A stretch of DNA of 64,000 nt. Source: Massilia sp. R2A-15 (GTDB taxonomy: Bacteria > Pseudomonadota > Gammaproteobacteria > Burkholderiales > Burkholderiaceae_D). Made by a program: the position numbers and the translations under genes. The stretch spans positions 620,001 to 684,000 of the forward strand of contig NZ_CP131935.1 of assembly GCF_030704305.1 (NCBI RefSeq). Reading direction: 5' to 3'. The notes beneath the pieces were generated by a model, which was not told the DNA's origin, did no database searches, and saw only the letters and a list, made by a program, of their open reading frames with translations. Each line of letters begins with the position of its first letter. Within the stretch, counting starts at the first letter, position 1. Positions 17,894 to 26,605 of the stretch are shown here, piece by piece.

Positions 17894-18280
17894 TCAGGAA
17901 ATGCAGCCGGCGTTGACTAAGCCGATCGACAGCGAGATGGCGCCGAGCAGGCCGCCGAACGCCTTGTTGTTTGCTTCTATCTGGTCCTTCGACATGCGCA
18001 GCAGGCTGGTCGCGACGGTGTACACGAGAATCTGCACGATCATCGCGCCGGCGGACCAGCCAAGAAACTGGTAGTAGTCGGCGGTGTGCAGCAGCGCGGA
18101 CGATACCGTGACGGAGAAGCCGATCAGCGCGCCGCCCAGCGAAAACGCGGCGGCCTGGTTGCCCTGGCGGACCAGCAGCACTTCGTCGAAGGGCGTCGCG
18201 CGCGTGTAAATCACAAAAAACACCAAAACCATGGCAACTGCCGTCAAAAGGTGCAGCAGATAGGCTAGGATGGCGGGCAT
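17894..18280 (-). CDS. DUF350 (YjfL-like) membrane protein
   Basis: 128 aa from the ATG at 18280, with AGGGGA 7 bp upstream; a longer frame reading to 18511 has no support. It has four hydrophobic helices (about 3-24, 47-65, 74-96 and 107-126) with a short polar stretch before the last, as in DUF350/YjfL proteins, where two such domains usually form an eight-helix protein; this is the single-domain form. It is the first gene of the operon DUF350-SPFH-DUF4178 and faces the divergent spermidine synthase gene. Confidence 0.88.
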   Translation of the reverse strand: MPAILAYLLHLLTAVAMVLVFFVIYTRATPFDEVLLVRQGNQAAAFSLGGALIGFSVTVSSALLHTADYYQFLGWSAGAMIVQILVYTVATSLLRMSKDQIEANNKAFGGLLGAISLSIGLVNAGCIS

Positions 18281-18296
18281 TAGGTTTCCCCTAATA

Positions 18297-18325
18297 AATA
18301 TAGTCAGATTGACAGGACACGGCAA
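18297..18325 (-). promoter_or_regulatory. Candidate promoter of DUF350-SPFH-DUF4178 operon
   Basis: On the minus strand, TTGCCG (18325-18320) and TATATT (18302-18297) are separated by exactly 17 bp, ending 16 bp before the DUF350 ATG. A plus-strand TTGACA at 18309-18314 sits inside the same 66-bp divergent gap and could be the -35 of the spermidine synthase gene, so the two promoters may compete. Confidence 0.55.
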
Positions 18326-18346
18326 TCTTAGTTCAAAAGACGATTT

Positions 18347-19858
18347 ATGACCAAAAGAATTCTGATCCTTTCCGTATTTGTGGTGGCTTCGTGCGGACTG
18401 GCGTACGAGCTGATCGCCGGCGCGCTTTCGAGTTACCTGCTGGGCGACTCGGTGCTGCAGTTCTCCACCATCATCGGCTGCTACCTGTTCGCGATGGGCG
18501 TGGGCGCCCACTTCTCGAAGTACGTGAAGGACGACGACGTGCTGGCGCGCTTCATCGACATCGAGCTGGCGGTGGGCCTGATCGGCGGCCTGTCGGCGGC
18601 GCTGCTGTTCATGACCTTCTCGTGGATGACCGCGCCGTTTCGCACGCTGTTATATGTATTGGTATTTTTGGTCGGCGCGCTGGTAGGCATGGAAGTGCCG
18701 CTGGTGATGCGCGCGCTGAATGCACGGCAGACCGAATTCAATGAGCTGGTCAGCCGCGTGCTGACCTTCGACTACCTCGGCGCGCTGGCCGTGTCGCTGC
18801 TGTTCCCGCTGGTGCTCGCGCCTTACCTCGGGCTGGTGCGCACCGGCTTCCTGTTCGGGATGCTGAATGTGGCCGTCGCGTTCTGGACGCTGCACACCTT
18901 CCGCCACGAGCTCGCGCGCACGGGCGGACGCGTGCTGCGCGCGTCGTGCGTGATGCTGTTGCTGGTGTTCGGCTTTGCGCTTTCCGACCGTATGGTGCAG
19001 TGGGGCGAACATGGCCTGTTCGGCGACGAGATCGTGTATTCGACCACCACGCCGTACCAACGGCTGGTGATCACGCGCTGGAAGGACGACACGCGCCTGT
19101 ACATCAACGGCAACCTGCAGTTCTCGTCGCGTGACGAATACCGCTACCACGAGGCGCTGGTGCATCCGGCGCTGCAGGCCTTGCCGTGGGCGCGCAGCGT
19201 GCTGGTGCTGGGCGGCGGCGACGGCCTGGCGCTGCGCGAAATCCTGCGCTACCCGAACATCAAGAGCGTCACGCTTGTGGACCTCGACCCGGCGATGACG
19301 AAGGCGTTCACCACGCGGCCCGAGCTGGCCAAGCTCAATCACGGATCGTTCTCGGATCCGCGCGTGAAGGTCATCAACGCCGACGCGGCGATCTGGCTGC
19401 AGGACAGCACCGATACCTTTGACGCGGCGATCGTCGACTTTCCCGATCCATCCAGCTTCGCGCTCGGCAAGCTGTATTCGGTGCCGTTCTACGGCATGCT
19501 GAAGAAGCACGTCGCGGCCAACGGGCTTGTGGTGGTGCAGTCCACGTCGCCGTTTTTTGCGCCACATGCTTACTGGACCATCGACGCCACCTTGCGCGAC
19601 GTCGGCATGAAGACGTATCCGTATCACGCGTATGTGCCGTCGTTCGGGGAGTGGGGCTTCGTGCTGGCGTCGCCGCAGCAGCAGTATGCGCCGCCCACCA
19701 GCTACCGCCTGCCGATGCGCTTCCTTAACGCCGACACCACGCGCGAGATGTTCAGCTTCCCGCCCGACATGCAGCGCATCGAGATGGCGCCGAACCGGCT
19801 CAACACCCAGTCGCTGGTGCGCGAGTTCGAACAGGACTGGCGCCAGGTGATCCGCTGA
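18347..19858 (+). CDS. Membrane-bound spermidine synthase-like aminopropyltransferase
   Basis: 503 aa. Residues 1 to about 215 hold six to seven hydrophobic helices. Residues of about 225-480 form a spermidine/spermine synthase domain with the nucleotide-binding loop VLVLGGGDGLALREIL (GGGDG at 289-293), TLVDLDP next to it and a later DAAIVDFPDPSS motif that would hold the amine. It would transfer aminopropyl groups from decarboxylated AdoMet, which SpeD in the divergent arm can supply, at the membrane. It overlaps the next gene by one base. The true amine acceptor may not be putrescine. Confidence 0.9.
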   Translation: MTKRILILSVFVVASCGLAYELIAGALSSYLLGDSVLQFSTIIGCYLFAMGVGAHFSKYVKDDDVLARFIDIELAVGLIGGLSAALLFMTFSWMTAPFRTLLYVLVFLVGALVGMEVPLVMRALNARQTEFNELVSRVLTFDYLGALAVSLLFPLVLAPYLGLVRTGFLFGMLNVAVAFWTLHTFRHELARTGGRVLRASCVMLLLVFGFALSDRMVQWGEHGLFGDEIVYSTTTPYQRLVITRWKDDTRLYINGNLQFSSRDEYRYHEALVHPALQALPWARSVLVLGGGDGLALREILRYPNIKSVTLVDLDPAMTKAFTTRPELAKLNHGSFSDPRVKVINADAAIWLQDSTDTFDAAIVDFPDPSSFALGKLYSVPFYGMLKKHVAANGLVVVQSTSPFFAPHAYWTIDATLRDVGMKTYPYHAYVPSFGEWGFVLASPQQQYAPPTSYRLPMRFLNADTTREMFSFPPDMQRIEMAPNRLNTQSLVREFEQDWRQVIR

Positions 19859-21459
19859 TGGACCGGCGTTCCTTCCTCGCCGCCGCCGGCGTGTCGGCGC
19901 TCGCGGGCGCCGCGGGCTTCTACAAGTGGCAGGAGATCACGGCGAGCGTCAGCTATCCCGGCCGCGCCGAAGGCCACTTCCTGCGTGACCGCGGCGAGCT
20001 GCCGGCGCCGTCGCAGACAATCGAGACCGACATCGTCATCCTAGGTTCCGGCATCGCCGGGCTGGCCGCCGCGTGGAAGCTCAATAAGGACGGGCATCGC
20101 GACGCGCTGATGATCGACGGGCCGCAGCCATACGGGAACGCGGCCGGCGGGCATTTCGGCGACCTGGCGTATCCGACCGGCGGCCATTACCTGCCGTTGC
20201 CGTCGCCCGAATCGACGCATGTGCGCGAGATCCTGTTCGATCTCGGCATCCTGCAGCGCGATCCGTACGCCGAGAAGCCGACTTACGACGAGCGCTTCAT
20301 CCTGCACGGGCCGGAGGAACGGCTGCTGTTCAACGGCGCCTGGCAGGACGGCTTCATTCCGACGCACGGCGTGCCCGCGGAGGAACTGGCGCAGCACAAG
20401 CGCTTTTTCGCGGAGGTCGAGCGCCTGCGTGCGTTGCGGGGCGCGGATGGGAAGCGCATCTTCGTGTTCCCGACCGTGCAGTCGTCAAGCGATCCCGCGT
20501 TCGATGCGCTCGACCGGATCACGCTGAAGGCCTGGCTGGACCAGAGCGGCTATACGTCGCCGACCCTGCACTGGTACCTGAACTACTGCTGCCGCGACGA
20601 CTACGGCACGCGCTACGACAAGGTGTCGGCGTGGGCCGGCCTGCATTACTACTGCAGCCGATGGGGGCAGGCGGCGAATGCCGGCAACGGCGCGTGGCTG
20701 ACCTGGCCGGGCGGGATGGCGCCGGTGGCCGAGGCGATGGCGGCGAAGTCTGGCATCAGGCGGCTGGCCGGCACCGCGGTGTGGCTGAAGAAGGCAGGGG
20801 AGGGCGTCGAGGCGCAGTGCTTCACGCTGGAGGGCGGCGTCGCGCGCAGCTACGTGGTCAAGGCGCGCAAGGCCATCTGCGCGATGCCGTTGTATGTGGC
20901 GGCGCGGGTGGTGGCGTCTATTCAGGACTACGGCTTCGATCCGAAGCTGCACACCCCAAGCTACGCGCCGTGGATGGTGGCGAACTTCCTGATGAAGGAT
21001 TTTCCGGCGGAGCGGCCGGAGGCGCCGCTGTCGTGGGACAACGTGGTGTACCAGGAGCCGGGGCTGGGGTATGTGGTCTCGACGCACCAGGACATCCGCG
21101 TGCAGCCGCCTGAGAAGACCGTGTTTTCCGCCTACGTCGCGCTGTCGGACCGCACGCCGGAACAGGCGCGCAAGTGGATGATGGCGGCGACGCCGGAGCA
21201 GCTGATCGAGCTGGCCAGCGTGGACCTGAAAAGCGCGTACGGCTGGAAGTTCGCGCCATGCGTGGAGCGGGTCGATATCACCTTGCGCGGCCATGCGATG
21301 GCGGCGCCGCTGCCGGGGTTTCGCGCGAACGCGGGCACGCGCGCGTTGCGCGAGGCCGATGGGCCGATCGTGTTCGCGCACGCGGACTTGTCGGGCTTCT
21401 CGGTGTTTGAGGAAGCCGCGTGGTGGGGCGTGCAGGCCGCGCTAAAAGCCAGGGCCTGA
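19858..21459 (+). CDS. FAD-dependent oxidoreductase, amine-oxidase-like
   Basis: 533 aa. The N-terminus MDRRSFLAAAGVSALAGAAG has a twin-arginine signal pattern, suggesting folded export with its cofactor. A Rossmann FAD motif, DIVILGSGIAGLAAAW, starts near residue 59. The C-terminal GPIVFAHADLSGFSVFEEA stretch resembles the FAD-closing segment of flavin amine oxidases. Its ATG overlaps the stop of the spermidine synthase gene (TGATG), so it is likely to act on the polyamine product or a related amine in the periplasm. Substrate assignment is inference. Confidence 0.88.
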   Translation: MDRRSFLAAAGVSALAGAAGFYKWQEITASVSYPGRAEGHFLRDRGELPAPSQTIETDIVILGSGIAGLAAAWKLNKDGHRDALMIDGPQPYGNAAGGHFGDLAYPTGGHYLPLPSPESTHVREILFDLGILQRDPYAEKPTYDERFILHGPEERLLFNGAWQDGFIPTHGVPAEELAQHKRFFAEVERLRALRGADGKRIFVFPTVQSSSDPAFDALDRITLKAWLDQSGYTSPTLHWYLNYCCRDDYGTRYDKVSAWAGLHYYCSRWGQAANAGNGAWLTWPGGMAPVAEAMAAKSGIRRLAGTAVWLKKAGEGVEAQCFTLEGGVARSYVVKARKAICAMPLYVAARVVASIQDYGFDPKLHTPSYAPWMVANFLMKDFPAERPEAPLSWDNVVYQEPGLGYVVSTHQDIRVQPPEKTVFSAYVALSDRTPEQARKWMMAATPEQLIELASVDLKSAYGWKFAPCVERVDITLRGHAMAAPLPGFRANAGTRALREADGPIVFAHADLSGFSVFEEAAWWGVQAALKARA

Positions 21460-21463
21460 GGCC

Positions 21464-21640
21464 TGTCGTACCAGCGAAGGCTGGTACCCATGCTGAACCT
21501 GCGGTCCCCGTTTTGCACGCTCAGCATGGGTACCTGCCTCCGCAGGTACGACGGTGGATTGATGATGCCAGTGGCGCGGCTCGGCGGCGGCGACAAACCC
21601 GGGGACTAGGCGTCCCCGTCGCTCCGTCGGACCTGACCCC
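21464..21640. repeat. Type-2 hairpin plus degenerate type-1 repeat
   Basis: A type-2 copy at 21464-21553 (TGTCGTACCAGCGAAGG left arm, CCTCCGCAGGTACGACGG right arm, with CATGCTGA and TCAGCATG inner arms). A degenerate type-1 copy occupies 21601-21640 (GGGGACTAGGCGTCCCC ... GGACCTGACCCC). They separate convergent genes. Confidence 0.7.
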
Positions 21641-21664
21641 AGCCCTTGGGCTGCGGCGTGTGAA

Positions 21665-23419
21665 TTATTTCGCTGGCTTGATGTGCGACAGCGCCTCGTT
21701 GAACAGCGCGCGCTCTTCGTCGACGATGCCGTCCACTTCCATCTCCTCCAGGCCCATCGCCTCGAGCACGAACGCCGAAAGCTGCAGGCTCGCTTCCAGC
21801 GTCTCCGGCACCACCACCGTCGCGCCGGCCGCCTTCAGCAAGCGCGCCTGCTTCTCGTCGCGCGCGCGGGCGAACAGCGGAATGTCCGGGAACTCGCGCC
21901 GGATGCCGCGCACGGCCTGCAAGGCCGACTGCGGATGGTCCATCGTCAGCACGATGGCCGGCGCCTCGTGCGCGTGCACGCGGCGCAGCAGCTCGGCGCG
22001 CGAGGCGTTGCCGAAGTAGACCGGCAGCCCTCGCTTGTGCAGCTCCGACGCGAGCCGCACATCGTTTTCAAACGCGATGAATTCGATGCCCTGGTCGGAC
22101 AGCAGCTTGCCCAGCATCTGGCCGACGCGCCCGAAGCCGGCGATGATGATGCGTCCGCGCGCCGATGCGAGCGCATGTTCGTGCTGGTGCGCGGCGATGG
22201 CGTGCTGGCGGATTTCCCACTGGTCGCCGATCGCGCGTCCGAGCCGCGCCAGCAGGGGCGTGACGAACAGGCTCAGGCCGACGGCGAGCATGGCGCGCTG
22301 GCCCAGCGCCGGATCGACCAGCTTGCCGGCGGTTGCGTAGCCGATCACGATGAAGGCGAACTCGCCGCCCTGGCCGAGCAGCAGGCCGCCTTCGACGGCG
22401 CGGCCCCAATTCAGGCCGCCGAGGCGGAACAGCAGCGCGACCACCACGCCTTTGATCGCGACCAGCCCGAACACGGCGGCGGCGATGAACAGCGGCGCGT
22501 GCAGCACCTGGCGCGCGTCCATGCCCATGCCGACGGTCATGAAGAACAATCCCATCAACAGGCCGCGGAACGGCTCGATCATCAGTTCGACTTCGTGCTT
22601 GAATTCGGTCTCGGCCAGCAGCAGGCCGGCAATCAGCGCGCCGAGCGCCATCGACAGGCCGGCTGCGGCACTGACGCCGGCGATGCCGAGGGTGGTGAGC
22701 AGGATCAGCGCCATGAAAACGTCGGGCTGGTGGCGCCGCGCGAACACGCGGAACAGCGGGCGGATCACGTGGCTGCCGGCCAGGTAGATCAGCGCGATGG
22801 CCACGCCGGCCCTGGCGAGCGTCATCAGGATCAGCGTTGCCGCGCCGGCGCCCGCGCCCTTGGTCATCACGCCAATCAGGATCAGTAGCGGCACGACCGC
22901 AAGGTCTTGCAGCATCAGCACGGAGAACGTGGCCTGCCCGAGCGGCGTGGCGGTGGTGTGCTGCTCGGTCATCAGCTGCATGACGACGGCGGTGGACGAG
23001 AGCGACAGCACGAGGCCGAGGATGACCGCCGCTTCGATAGGCTGGCCGAGGAGCAGTACCGCGCCGCCGATCAGGACCGCGCTGGCGGCGATCTGCGCGC
23101 TGCCGGCGCCGAACACCCAGCGCCGCATCGACCACAGGCGCGCGGCGGACAGTTCGAGGCCGATCATGAACATCAGGAACAGCACGCCCAGTTCGGCGAG
23201 CACTTCGACGCCTTCGATGCGCGGGAAGGTCAGGTAATTGAGCCAAGGTGTGTGCGCCGCCATCAGGCCCAGGCCGAACGGGCCGAGCAGGGCGCCGACG
23301 GCGAGGAAACCGAGCACCTGGTTGATGCGCAGGCGCTGCAGCAGGGGGATCAGGATGCCGGCGAGCGTGAGGAACAGGAGGATTTCCCGAAGAAAGGGGA
23401 AGGCGTGGTGTTCTGGCAC
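21665..23419 (-). CDS. CPA2-family cation/proton antiporter with TrkA-N domain (Kef-like)
   Basis: 584 aa. About 12-13 hydrophobic helices over residues 10-390 form a Na+/H+-exchanger fold, with the AALIAGLLLAETEFKHEVE and GGEFAFIVIG stretches typical of KefB/KefC-like proteins. A cytoplasmic RCK/TrkA-N domain follows (residues of about 415-535, nucleotide loop RIIIAGFGRVGQMLG). It probably exports K+ in exchange for H+ and is gated by nucleotide or glutathione adducts, but no KefF/KefG partner is adjacent. The start is GTG at 23419 with no clear ribosome-binding site. Confidence 0.92.
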   Translation of the reverse strand: MPEHHAFPFLREILLFLTLAGILIPLLQRLRINQVLGFLAVGALLGPFGLGLMAAHTPWLNYLTFPRIEGVEVLAELGVLFLMFMIGLELSAARLWSMRRWVFGAGSAQIAASAVLIGGAVLLLGQPIEAAVILGLVLSLSSTAVVMQLMTEQHTTATPLGQATFSVLMLQDLAVVPLLILIGVMTKGAGAGAATLILMTLARAGVAIALIYLAGSHVIRPLFRVFARRHQPDVFMALILLTTLGIAGVSAAAGLSMALGALIAGLLLAETEFKHEVELMIEPFRGLLMGLFFMTVGMGMDARQVLHAPLFIAAAVFGLVAIKGVVVALLFRLGGLNWGRAVEGGLLLGQGGEFAFIVIGYATAGKLVDPALGQRAMLAVGLSLFVTPLLARLGRAIGDQWEIRQHAIAAHQHEHALASARGRIIIAGFGRVGQMLGKLLSDQGIEFIAFENDVRLASELHKRGLPVYFGNASRAELLRRVHAHEAPAIVLTMDHPQSALQAVRGIRREFPDIPLFARARDEKQARLLKAAGATVVVPETLEASLQLSAFVLEAMGLEEMEVDGIVDEERALFNEALSHIKPAK

Positions 23420-23872
23420 GGAGGGCCTGGGAAGTGGTTGTTGTGCCTACATTTTATACCGTGACCTGCACCGGGGTCAGACCATAATGCCGTTAAGTTA
23501 AGCCGTCGTACCTGCGCAGGCAGGTACCCATACTGAGCGTGCTTCACCTCGTCGGCATGTTCAGCATGGGGGAAACGCATGCGGTTCCCCTGCGCGGGTA
23601 CGACGGTTTTTAAGCTGACGCGCCTCCGAGCAGTGCTGATCTATTCCTTAACTTAACGGCATTAGGGTCAGACCAAGTGGTCAGACCAGCTGTTCTGACC
23701 CCGGCTGCTCGCGCGGCAACTTCCCGCATTGCTGTTTATTCGCGGCCAACTCGTCTCGACGCGTGCGCCGACATCGCGCGTATCTTCCGCCGCGCCTTCG
23801 CCAATAGCGCTGGCCGAAACCGCCCGCCCATGGCACTCTCTCACCGTTGCCAAAAATACACAGGAGATCAGC
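23420..23872. other. Gene-free stretch rich in repeats
   Basis: 453 bp without a credible gene. It holds the nested repeat at 23475-23674, then further GGTCAGACC/TGGTCAGACC and TTCTGACCCC segments to about 23703, and finally the leader of the zinc-ribbon gene with AGGAGAT at 23862. Open frames running in from 23677 or 23729 are artefacts. Confidence 0.7.
23475..23674. repeat. Nested 200-bp inverted repeat element
   Basis: Outer arms at 23475-23502 and 23647-23674 (28 bp, two mismatches; shared core ATGCCGTTAAGTTAAG) enclose a complete type-2 hairpin at 23503-23606. The GGTCAGACC outer ends link it to the type-3 GGGGTCAGACC repeats. It may be a small non-coding element carrying one repeat inside another. 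Confidence 0.75.
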
Positions 23873-24922
23873 ATGAGCAAAGGATTGCGATTGACCGAAA
23901 AATGGATGCAGCGCGGCCTGTGGCTGGTTGCCTTCGTGTTCGCCGGATTTCTCATCGGTCTTGGCGGCAAGATCGTCGACAACATGTGGCGGGTCGCGCC
24001 GCCGGCGCCTTTCGAGAGTTTCATCGATCCCGTGCGCGGTCCGGCCTCGCGCGAGGCCGCCAGGCAGGCCGACGCGAAGCGCGTTGCCGCCGCCGAGTTG
24101 CAGCAGCAGGCCGAGCAGAAGCACGAAGTGGCCCGGTCCAACAGCAACGCCGCCCAGCAGACGTTCGAGAACTGGCTGTCGACCCGGCGCGCGACGGCTC
24201 GGCCCGACCAGGATACCGAGCTGATCGAACGCACCCGCGAGCTCGACAAACTCAAGGCGGCCGAGCGGGCCGCGCTGGCCGAGGTGCAGGCGCAGCAGCA
24301 GGCGCTGCTCGATGCCAGCCAGGCCCGCGACCGCGCCGAGGCCGAGTGGCGCCGCCTCGAAACTCCGGCGCGGATGGCGATGGAGCGTGCCCGCACCGAG
24401 CAGGAACTGCGTGTGTTCCTGTATCGCCTCGCGATTACCCTGCCGCTGCTGCTGGCGGCAGGCTGGCTGTTCGCGAAGAAGCGCCACGGCGCCTACTGGC
24501 CGTTCGTGTGGGGATTCATTTTCTTCGCGCTGTTCGCGTTTTTCGTCGATCTCGTGCCATACCTGCCGAGCTACGGCGGCTACGTGCGCTACATCGTGGG
24601 GATTGTGGTAACCGGCGTCGTCGGCCGTTACGCGATCGTTTCGCTGCAACGCTACCTGGAGCGCCAGAAGGCGGCCGAAGCGCTGCCCGACGTGCAACGG
24701 CGCGAGACGCTGCGCTACGACACGGCCATTGCGCGCCTCGACAAGGGCGTCTGCCCGGGATGCGAGCGGGCCATCGACCTGAAGGACGCCAAGACCGACT
24801 TCTGTCCGCATTGCGGCATTGGCGTGTACGACCGCTGCGGGCACTGCGTGACGCGCAAGAGCGCGTTCGCGCGATTCTGTTTTTCGTGCGGCACGCCCGC
24901 AAATGTCAGCATGAGCGATTGA
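23873..24922 (+). CDS. Membrane protein with coiled coil and C-terminal zinc ribbon
   Basis: 349 aa from the ATG at 23873; AGGAGAT is correctly spaced. One helix lies near residues 15-38. An Ala/Glu/Arg-rich coiled coil follows (about 55-180). Two or three helices lie around 185-260. The cytoplasmic tail carries four CxxC knuckles (CPGC, CPHC, CGHC, CFSC; about 298-342), a double zinc ribbon. I do not recognise a specific family beyond zinc-ribbon membrane proteins. It stands alone, between a repeat-rich gap and a type-1 palindrome. Confidence 0.82.
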   Translation: MSKGLRLTEKWMQRGLWLVAFVFAGFLIGLGGKIVDNMWRVAPPAPFESFIDPVRGPASREAARQADAKRVAAAELQQQAEQKHEVARSNSNAAQQTFENWLSTRRATARPDQDTELIERTRELDKLKAAERAALAEVQAQQQALLDASQARDRAEAEWRRLETPARMAMERARTEQELRVFLYRLAITLPLLLAAGWLFAKKRHGAYWPFVWGFIFFALFAFFVDLVPYLPSYGGYVRYIVGIVVTGVVGRYAIVSLQRYLERQKAAEALPDVQRRETLRYDTAIARLDKGVCPGCERAIDLKDAKTDFCPHCGIGVYDRCGHCVTRKSAFARFCFSCGTPANVSMSD

Positions 24923-24935
24923 AACGATGCCAGAT

Positions 24936-24962
24936 GGGGTCAGGTCCGCAGGACCCGGCCCC
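24936..24962. repeat. Type-1 GGGGTC palindrome
   Basis: GGGGTCAGGTCCGC start and GGACCCGGCCCC end, between the convergent zinc-ribbon and DUF3597 genes. Confidence 0.8.
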
Positions 24963-24971
24963 GGCTGCAAG

Positions 24972-25373
24972 TTAGTCCTTCAGGTCCGCCGGCACCTTGC
25001 CGCCATTGGCCGCCAGCTTGTTCATCACCTGGCGATGCAGCCAGATGTTCATCGACGCCGAATCGTTCATGTCGCCGGTGTAGTTAAGCTCCTTCGCCAG
25101 TTCCTTGCGCGAATCGAGGCTGCTGTCGAGGTTGAGCAGTTTCAGCAAGTCGACGATCGAGGAGCGCCAGTTCAGCGTCTGTCCGGCCGAGCCAGCCATG
25201 CCGTTCAGCACCGATTCCACATCGACTTCCGACATCGGCGTTGGCGCCGCAGGCGCTGGCGCGGCAGGAGCGGCGCCCGGCGCCGGAGCCGCGGTCGTGG
25301 TGGTGGCCGCGCCGGTATTGGCCGGGTGCGACGAAGGGAAGATCTTGTGGAAAATATTGCTGAGGATGCCCAT
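24972..25373 (-). CDS. DUF3597 domain protein
   Basis: 133 aa from the ATG at 25373 (AAGGA upstream). A short N-terminal MGILSNIFHKIFP helix is followed by a low-complexity Ala/Pro/Thr linker (about 17-50). A C-terminal domain of about 75 residues ends in the DUF3597 pattern SASMNIWLHRQVMNKLAANG. DUF3597 is of unknown function; members resemble small peptidoglycan- or envelope-associated helical domains, which I cannot confirm. It is followed on the same strand, 36 bp upstream, by another small protein gene, so the two may be co-transcribed. Confidence 0.87.
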   Translation of the reverse strand: MGILSNIFHKIFPSSHPANTGAATTTTAAPAPGAAPAAPAPAAPTPMSEVDVESVLNGMAGSAGQTLNWRSSIVDLLKLLNLDSSLDSRKELAKELNYTGDMNDSASMNIWLHRQVMNKLAANGGKVPADLKD

Positions 25374-25408
25374 GATGTTGTCCTTGTTCGAGTGGGTGAA
25401 AAAGTGAA

Positions 25409-25933
25409 TCAATTGCGGCGCATGCCCTGGGCCATGTGGCCGAGCGCGATCGCCAGCGCGGCGCCGCCAAGGCCCTTGACCAGCTGCGGATGCTGCGCGT
25501 AGAACTCGCCCATCCGGTCCATGATGCTCGGATTTGCCTGCTGGGCCTTTTCGGCGATCTCCTGCACCTGCTGCGGCGACATCTGCTGCGCCTGCTCAGG
25601 GGTGATCTGCGGTGCGGCGTTGCTGTTGCCGCCGCCGAACATATTGCCCAGTGCGCCGCCGGCGATCGAAGAAAGAACGCCCGGGCCGATCGCGCCGATC
25701 AGCTGGTTGAGCATGCCGGCGCGCTGGCTGCCGTCGCTGTTGCCGAACAGCTGGCCCACCATCTGCGGGAAGGGCGGCGTTTGATCGGAACGGAATGCTT
25801 GCGTCACGCCCTGCGCCAGGTCGGTGGTCGAGGCGTTCTGTGCGACCTGGTCGAAATCGTTTTCCGCCTGGTCCGGGTTGGCGGGATGCGAGCCCGCATA
25901 TTGCTGAAGCAGACTACCTAAATCGAAACCCAT
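25409..25933 (-). CDS. Small Gln/Gly-rich protein of unknown function
   Basis: 174 aa from the ATG at 25933 with GGAGG 5 bp upstream. It is rich in Gln, Ala and Gly, with a Gly-rich centre (GGALGNMFGGGNS) and a weak hydrophobic C-terminal helix (GGAALAIALGHMAQ). It resembles YidB-like or DUF937-type low-complexity proteins in composition, but I do not claim membership. It probably forms an operon with the DUF3597 gene. Confidence 0.75.
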   Translation of the reverse strand: MGFDLGSLLQQYAGSHPANPDQAENDFDQVAQNASTTDLAQGVTQAFRSDQTPPFPQMVGQLFGNSDGSQRAGMLNQLIGAIGPGVLSSIAGGALGNMFGGGNSNAAPQITPEQAQQMSPQQVQEIAEKAQQANPSIMDRMGEFYAQHPQLVKGLGGAALAIALGHMAQGMRRN

Positions 25934-26114
25934 GTCGACCTCCACGTAAATTGAATGAAGCATGCGCTTGCGCGATGCCGAGATGACAAGCGTATGCCGC
26001 ATGGAAGAAGTTATCTGTTCGCCACTGCACCAACGGCGCCCGACGTCATTTTCCCCGTGGACAACAGCACGGCTTCGCGGATAAGCTGCGTTTTTCCGCC
26101 AATCAATTCTCGCC

Positions 26115-26456
26115 ATGCGCTACGCAACGCTGCTCGCTTTCGCCGTCCTGTATGCATTTGCGACGGTCGCGTGGAAGCTGCCGCCGGCCGTCGGCATGGT
26201 CTATCTGGGCGCCAGCGCGCTGTGCTTCGCCGCGTACGCGCTCGACAAGTCCGCCGCGCGCGCGGGACGCACGCGCACGCGGGAGCGCAACCTGCTGCTG
26301 CTGGGACTGATGTGCGGCTGGCCCGGCGCCATGCTGGCGCAGCAATGGCTGCGGCACAAATCGGTGAAGCCAGGATTTCAGATGCCCTTCTGGGGCACTG
26401 TCGGCCTGAACCTGAGCGCGTTCGCGTGGCTGGCCTCGGGCGCGGGGCAGGTTTAG
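26115..26456 (+). CDS. DUF1294 membrane protein
   Basis: 113 aa with four hydrophobic segments. The AAYALDKSAAR and GWPGAMLAQQWLRHKSVK stretches are the defining conserved parts of DUF1294, a small inner-membrane family that in other proteins is fused to a cold-shock domain; here the membrane part stands alone. The function is unknown. It is divergent from the small Gln-rich gene and followed by the repeat pair that received the IS3 element. Confidence 0.88.
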   Translation: MRYATLLAFAVLYAFATVAWKLPPAVGMVYLGASALCFAAYALDKSAARAGRTRTRERNLLLLGLMCGWPGAMLAQQWLRHKSVKPGFQMPFWGTVGLNLSAFAWLASGAGQV

Positions 26457-26486
26457 TGACAGACCGAATGGGGGTGTGCTCGAGAT

Positions 26487-26513
26487 GGTGTCAGGTCCGC
26501 AGGACCAGACACC
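26487..26513. repeat. Type-1 palindrome, left member of a pair
   Basis: Starts GGTGTCAGGTCCGC and ends GGACCAGACACC. It is in inverted orientation to the copy at 26537 that is split by the IS element, giving the same back-to-back arrangement as at 34098-34180. Confidence 0.75.
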
Positions 26514-26605
26514 GATTGTGGGCGCGTCACGTAGCCGGGGTCTGGTCCTGCGGACCTGAGATGTACCGAGTTTGGTGGACATCCAAATAGGGGACAATAC
26601 GTTCC

